Assembly: GCA_900208305.1 (NCBI GenBank) | Contig: OAPG01000022.1 | Coordinates: 310,001-374,000 of the forward strand | Direction of reading: 5' to 3' | Length of the DNA: 64,000 bases | From: Melanopsichium pennsylvanicum | Lineage: Eukaryota; Basidiomycota; Ustilaginomycetes; Ustilaginales | Shown: in pieces, positions 62,638-64,000 of the stretch | How the letters are laid out: each line of letters starts with the position of its first letter | Position numbering within the stretch: the first letter of the stretch is position 1 | Notes under the pieces: generated by a model | The model's input: the letters and a program-made list of their open reading frames with translations, nothing else | What the model was told of the DNA's origin: nothing | Databases searched by the model: none | Position numbers and translations under genes: made by a program

Positions 62638-62647
62638 TATAAGTAGC
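62638..62647 (+). promoter_or_regulatory. TATA-like element TATAAGTAGC upstream of the secreted repeat-protein gene
   Basis: Same decamer as upstream of formaldehyde dehydrogenase. It lies about 375 bp before the ATG at 63019, implying a long leader or a 5' intron. Confidence 0.45.
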
Positions 62648-63018
62648 ATCAGGGGTATGATCAATCCTTGATCTTGTCCCCTTGCGGTCACCTCCTTTCT
62701 TTTCCTTTCAGTATTGATCTCATCTCAACTTTTCCTTGTCCATACGCCTAAGGCTCTGGTAGCCTTACATCATTTTCTCAACCCATACATCCTCTTCTTC
62801 ACCAAAAAACGATTGAACGATCTGGTATCGTTCCCCTCTCTGCTCACCACTCATACCCTCGATACTTCATTTGACCCGACTTTGATAGTCAGTGTATTCC
62901 CATACTAGTTCGTCTCCTTTCGTTCATCCTCTTCTTTTGGCCGCCACCTCCCCTTTCGCCCAACACAACAACACACATAATTCTTTCTCACCGAGCCGCA
63001 TCTCGAAAATCTTTGCCA

Positions 63019-64000
63019 ATGGTTACCTCAACAAAGTTCGCCTCGCTTGTCGGAAGCCTCACTTTGGCCTTTGTTCTTGCATCTTCCCTCCACCCCGTAC
63101 ACACGGCTCCTGTTGCCGTCAGGCGTCAAGATGCAGGAGATTCAGCTGCTGCACCTGCAGATTACATCAGCGTAGCTCAACCACAGATGTCTGAACAGGA
63201 TATTTACGCGATGGGCATTCCTCAGTCCGACTCTACACCCACATCGAGCAACTTGGATGCAGTACTTCAAGCTGCAGCACAGGCAGCTTTGCGAGTGTCC
63301 AATCAGACAGCAAGCATCGTAAGTAGCTACGACGCCACCCCAGCACCCGCCACAGCCCCCGCTGGTGGCAATGCTACTTCCCTTGTCGCGAATGACACTG
63401 TTACGGCAACAAAGAGCAATGCAGACAGCAAGATGCAGGGAAATCCAGATGAAGGAGACCTTTACGCACAGGTTGTAGGTACTCCCGCTGGCGCACCTAG
63501 CACAGCTATAATGCAGGGTAACCCTGATCAAGGAGATGCTTATCGAAGTATTATCGCTGGTCAGATTGAACAGTTCGGAGCAAAGGCACGCAGAGCTTTC
63601 CAGACCACCGTGATGGAGACCAGGCAACTTGGCCAGTTGCAGAGCGAGTCGCAGGAAGTTGAACAGGCGGCTACTGGAGGAAGCGGTATGACTACTACGT
63701 CTATTGCCACGATGGTACCGACAGCTGATGCACCCACTGCGACTGAAGCAGCTACTTCTGCCAACGATGTTGCAGCTACTTCTGCGACTGATGCTGCAGC
63801 TACTTTCACCACTGATGCTGCAGCAACAAGTACAAGTGCTGCCACAACGGCTGTGGATAGTGGGCTCGCTAATGTTCCAGTAGCAGCGCCGGTGCCATCA
63901 GACTATAGCTCTCCTGAGGCGCCTGACACGTCCGCCGCTTTGCCTGGATCTTCTTCGACTGTTCCATCTGTAGCTACGGGTGTTGTGTCCTCTGCTGTCC
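63019..64000 (+). CDS. Secreted Ala/Thr-rich repeat protein, 5' part only
   Basis: The frame stays open from the ATG at 63019 to the window edge (327 codons), so the 3' end is missing. Residues 1-30 are a signal peptide (FASLVGSLTLAFVLASS... HTA). An Arg-Arg pair at 35-36 resembles a Kex2 processing site ending a short propeptide. Two near-identical elements start at residues 139 and 165, each MQGNPD followed by E/Q-G-D and an aromatic Tyr; a weaker copy with MSEQDIYAMG lies near 57. Farther on, Ala/Thr/Asp-rich repeats of roughly ten residues (AATSATDA type) suggest an extended, O-glycosylated stalk. There are no cysteines in the visible part. No family is recognised; a surface or secreted repeat protein is the best description. 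Confidence 0.8.
   Translation, partial: MVTSTKFASLVGSLTLAFVLASSLHPVHTAPVAVRRQDAGDSAAAPADYISVAQPQMSEQDIYAMGIPQSDSTPTSSNLDAVLQAAAQAALRVSNQTASIVSSYDATPAPATAPAGGNATSLVANDTVTATKSNADSKMQGNPDEGDLYAQVVGTPAGAPSTAIMQGNPDQGDAYRSIIAGQIEQFGAKARRAFQTTVMETRQLGQLQSESQEVEQAATGGSGMTTTSIATMVPTADAPTATEAATSANDVAATSATDAAATFTTDAAATSTSAATTAVDSGLANVPVAAPVPSDYSSPEAPDTSAALPGSSSTVPSVATGVVSSAV

Larger units (their letters stand above)
61180..63018. other. Intergenic between the DUR3-type gene and the secreted repeat-protein gene
   Basis: About 1.8 kb with no accepted coding region. It has the densest set of TACWGTA heptamers (61569, 61767, 61772, 61972, 61977, 62607) and a 7-bp-stem hairpin at 61398-61414. A TATA-like element lies at 62638-62647 and a C/T-rich leader precedes the next ATG. 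Confidence 0.55.

Overview
This window looks like part of a nuclear chromosome of a basidiomycete fungus, most likely a smut or smut-related yeast (Ustilaginales). That placement is inferred from several things: very long and almost intron-free genes, Ser/Ala/Thr-rich low-complexity proteins, fungal-type families (Ric-8, Kinesin-3, Med13, Dur3, GH128), a cytosolic tRNA-Ala with a short intron, and two copies of the nonamer known as the Ustilago pheromone response element. Fourteen protein genes and one tRNA gene can be supported. No rRNA, CRISPR array or transposon was seen.

Layout, left to right. 0.4-8.1 kb (-): a 2555-residue Fab1/PIKfyve-type lipid kinase without a visible FYVE finger. A 2-kb divergent promoter with small tandem repeats follows. 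10.1-12.4 kb (+): RIC8, a G-alpha chaperone/exchange factor, convergent with PBN1/PIG-X (-), an ER subunit of GPI mannosyltransferase I. 14.4-16.5 kb (-): a secreted protein of unknown function. 17.2-20.2 kb (-): a SNF2-family ATPase of the Uls1/Rrp type. 21.3-22.4 kb (+): glutathione-dependent formaldehyde dehydrogenase. 23.3-25.4 kb (+): a secreted pepsin-like protease with repeat inserts. 25.6-30.2 kb (-): dihydrofolate synthase fused behind a long disordered/coiled-coil region. 31.8-32.9 kb (-): a secreted GH128 glucanase. A 4.8-kb gene-poor interval carrying two pheromone-response nonamers follows. 37.7-44.0 kb (+): Mediator subunit MED13. 45.1-50.7 kb (+): a pentatricopeptide-repeat protein fused in frame to an NDUFAF5-type methyltransferase. 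51.5-56.5 kb (+): Kinesin-3. 56.7 kb (-): tRNA-Ala(AGC). 58.8-61.2 kb (+): a DUR3-type urea/polyamine symporter with the only intron assigned here. 63.0 kb to the end (+): the 5' part of a secreted Ala/Thr-rich repeat protein that runs off the window.

The genes do not form an operon or an obvious cluster. Most are housekeeping genes (signalling, lipid kinase, Mediator, motor, folate, GPI anchors, mitochondrial function), with four secreted proteins scattered among them. The points most worth a second look are the two gene fusions, the Fab1-like kinase lacking FYVE, a palindromic heptamer TACWGTA that I found 18 times and only between genes, and the paired pheromone-response nonamers upstream of the glucanase. 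Several start codons were moved from the longest open frame to an internal ATG because the longest frame begins at a non-ATG codon or upstream of a TATA-like box.
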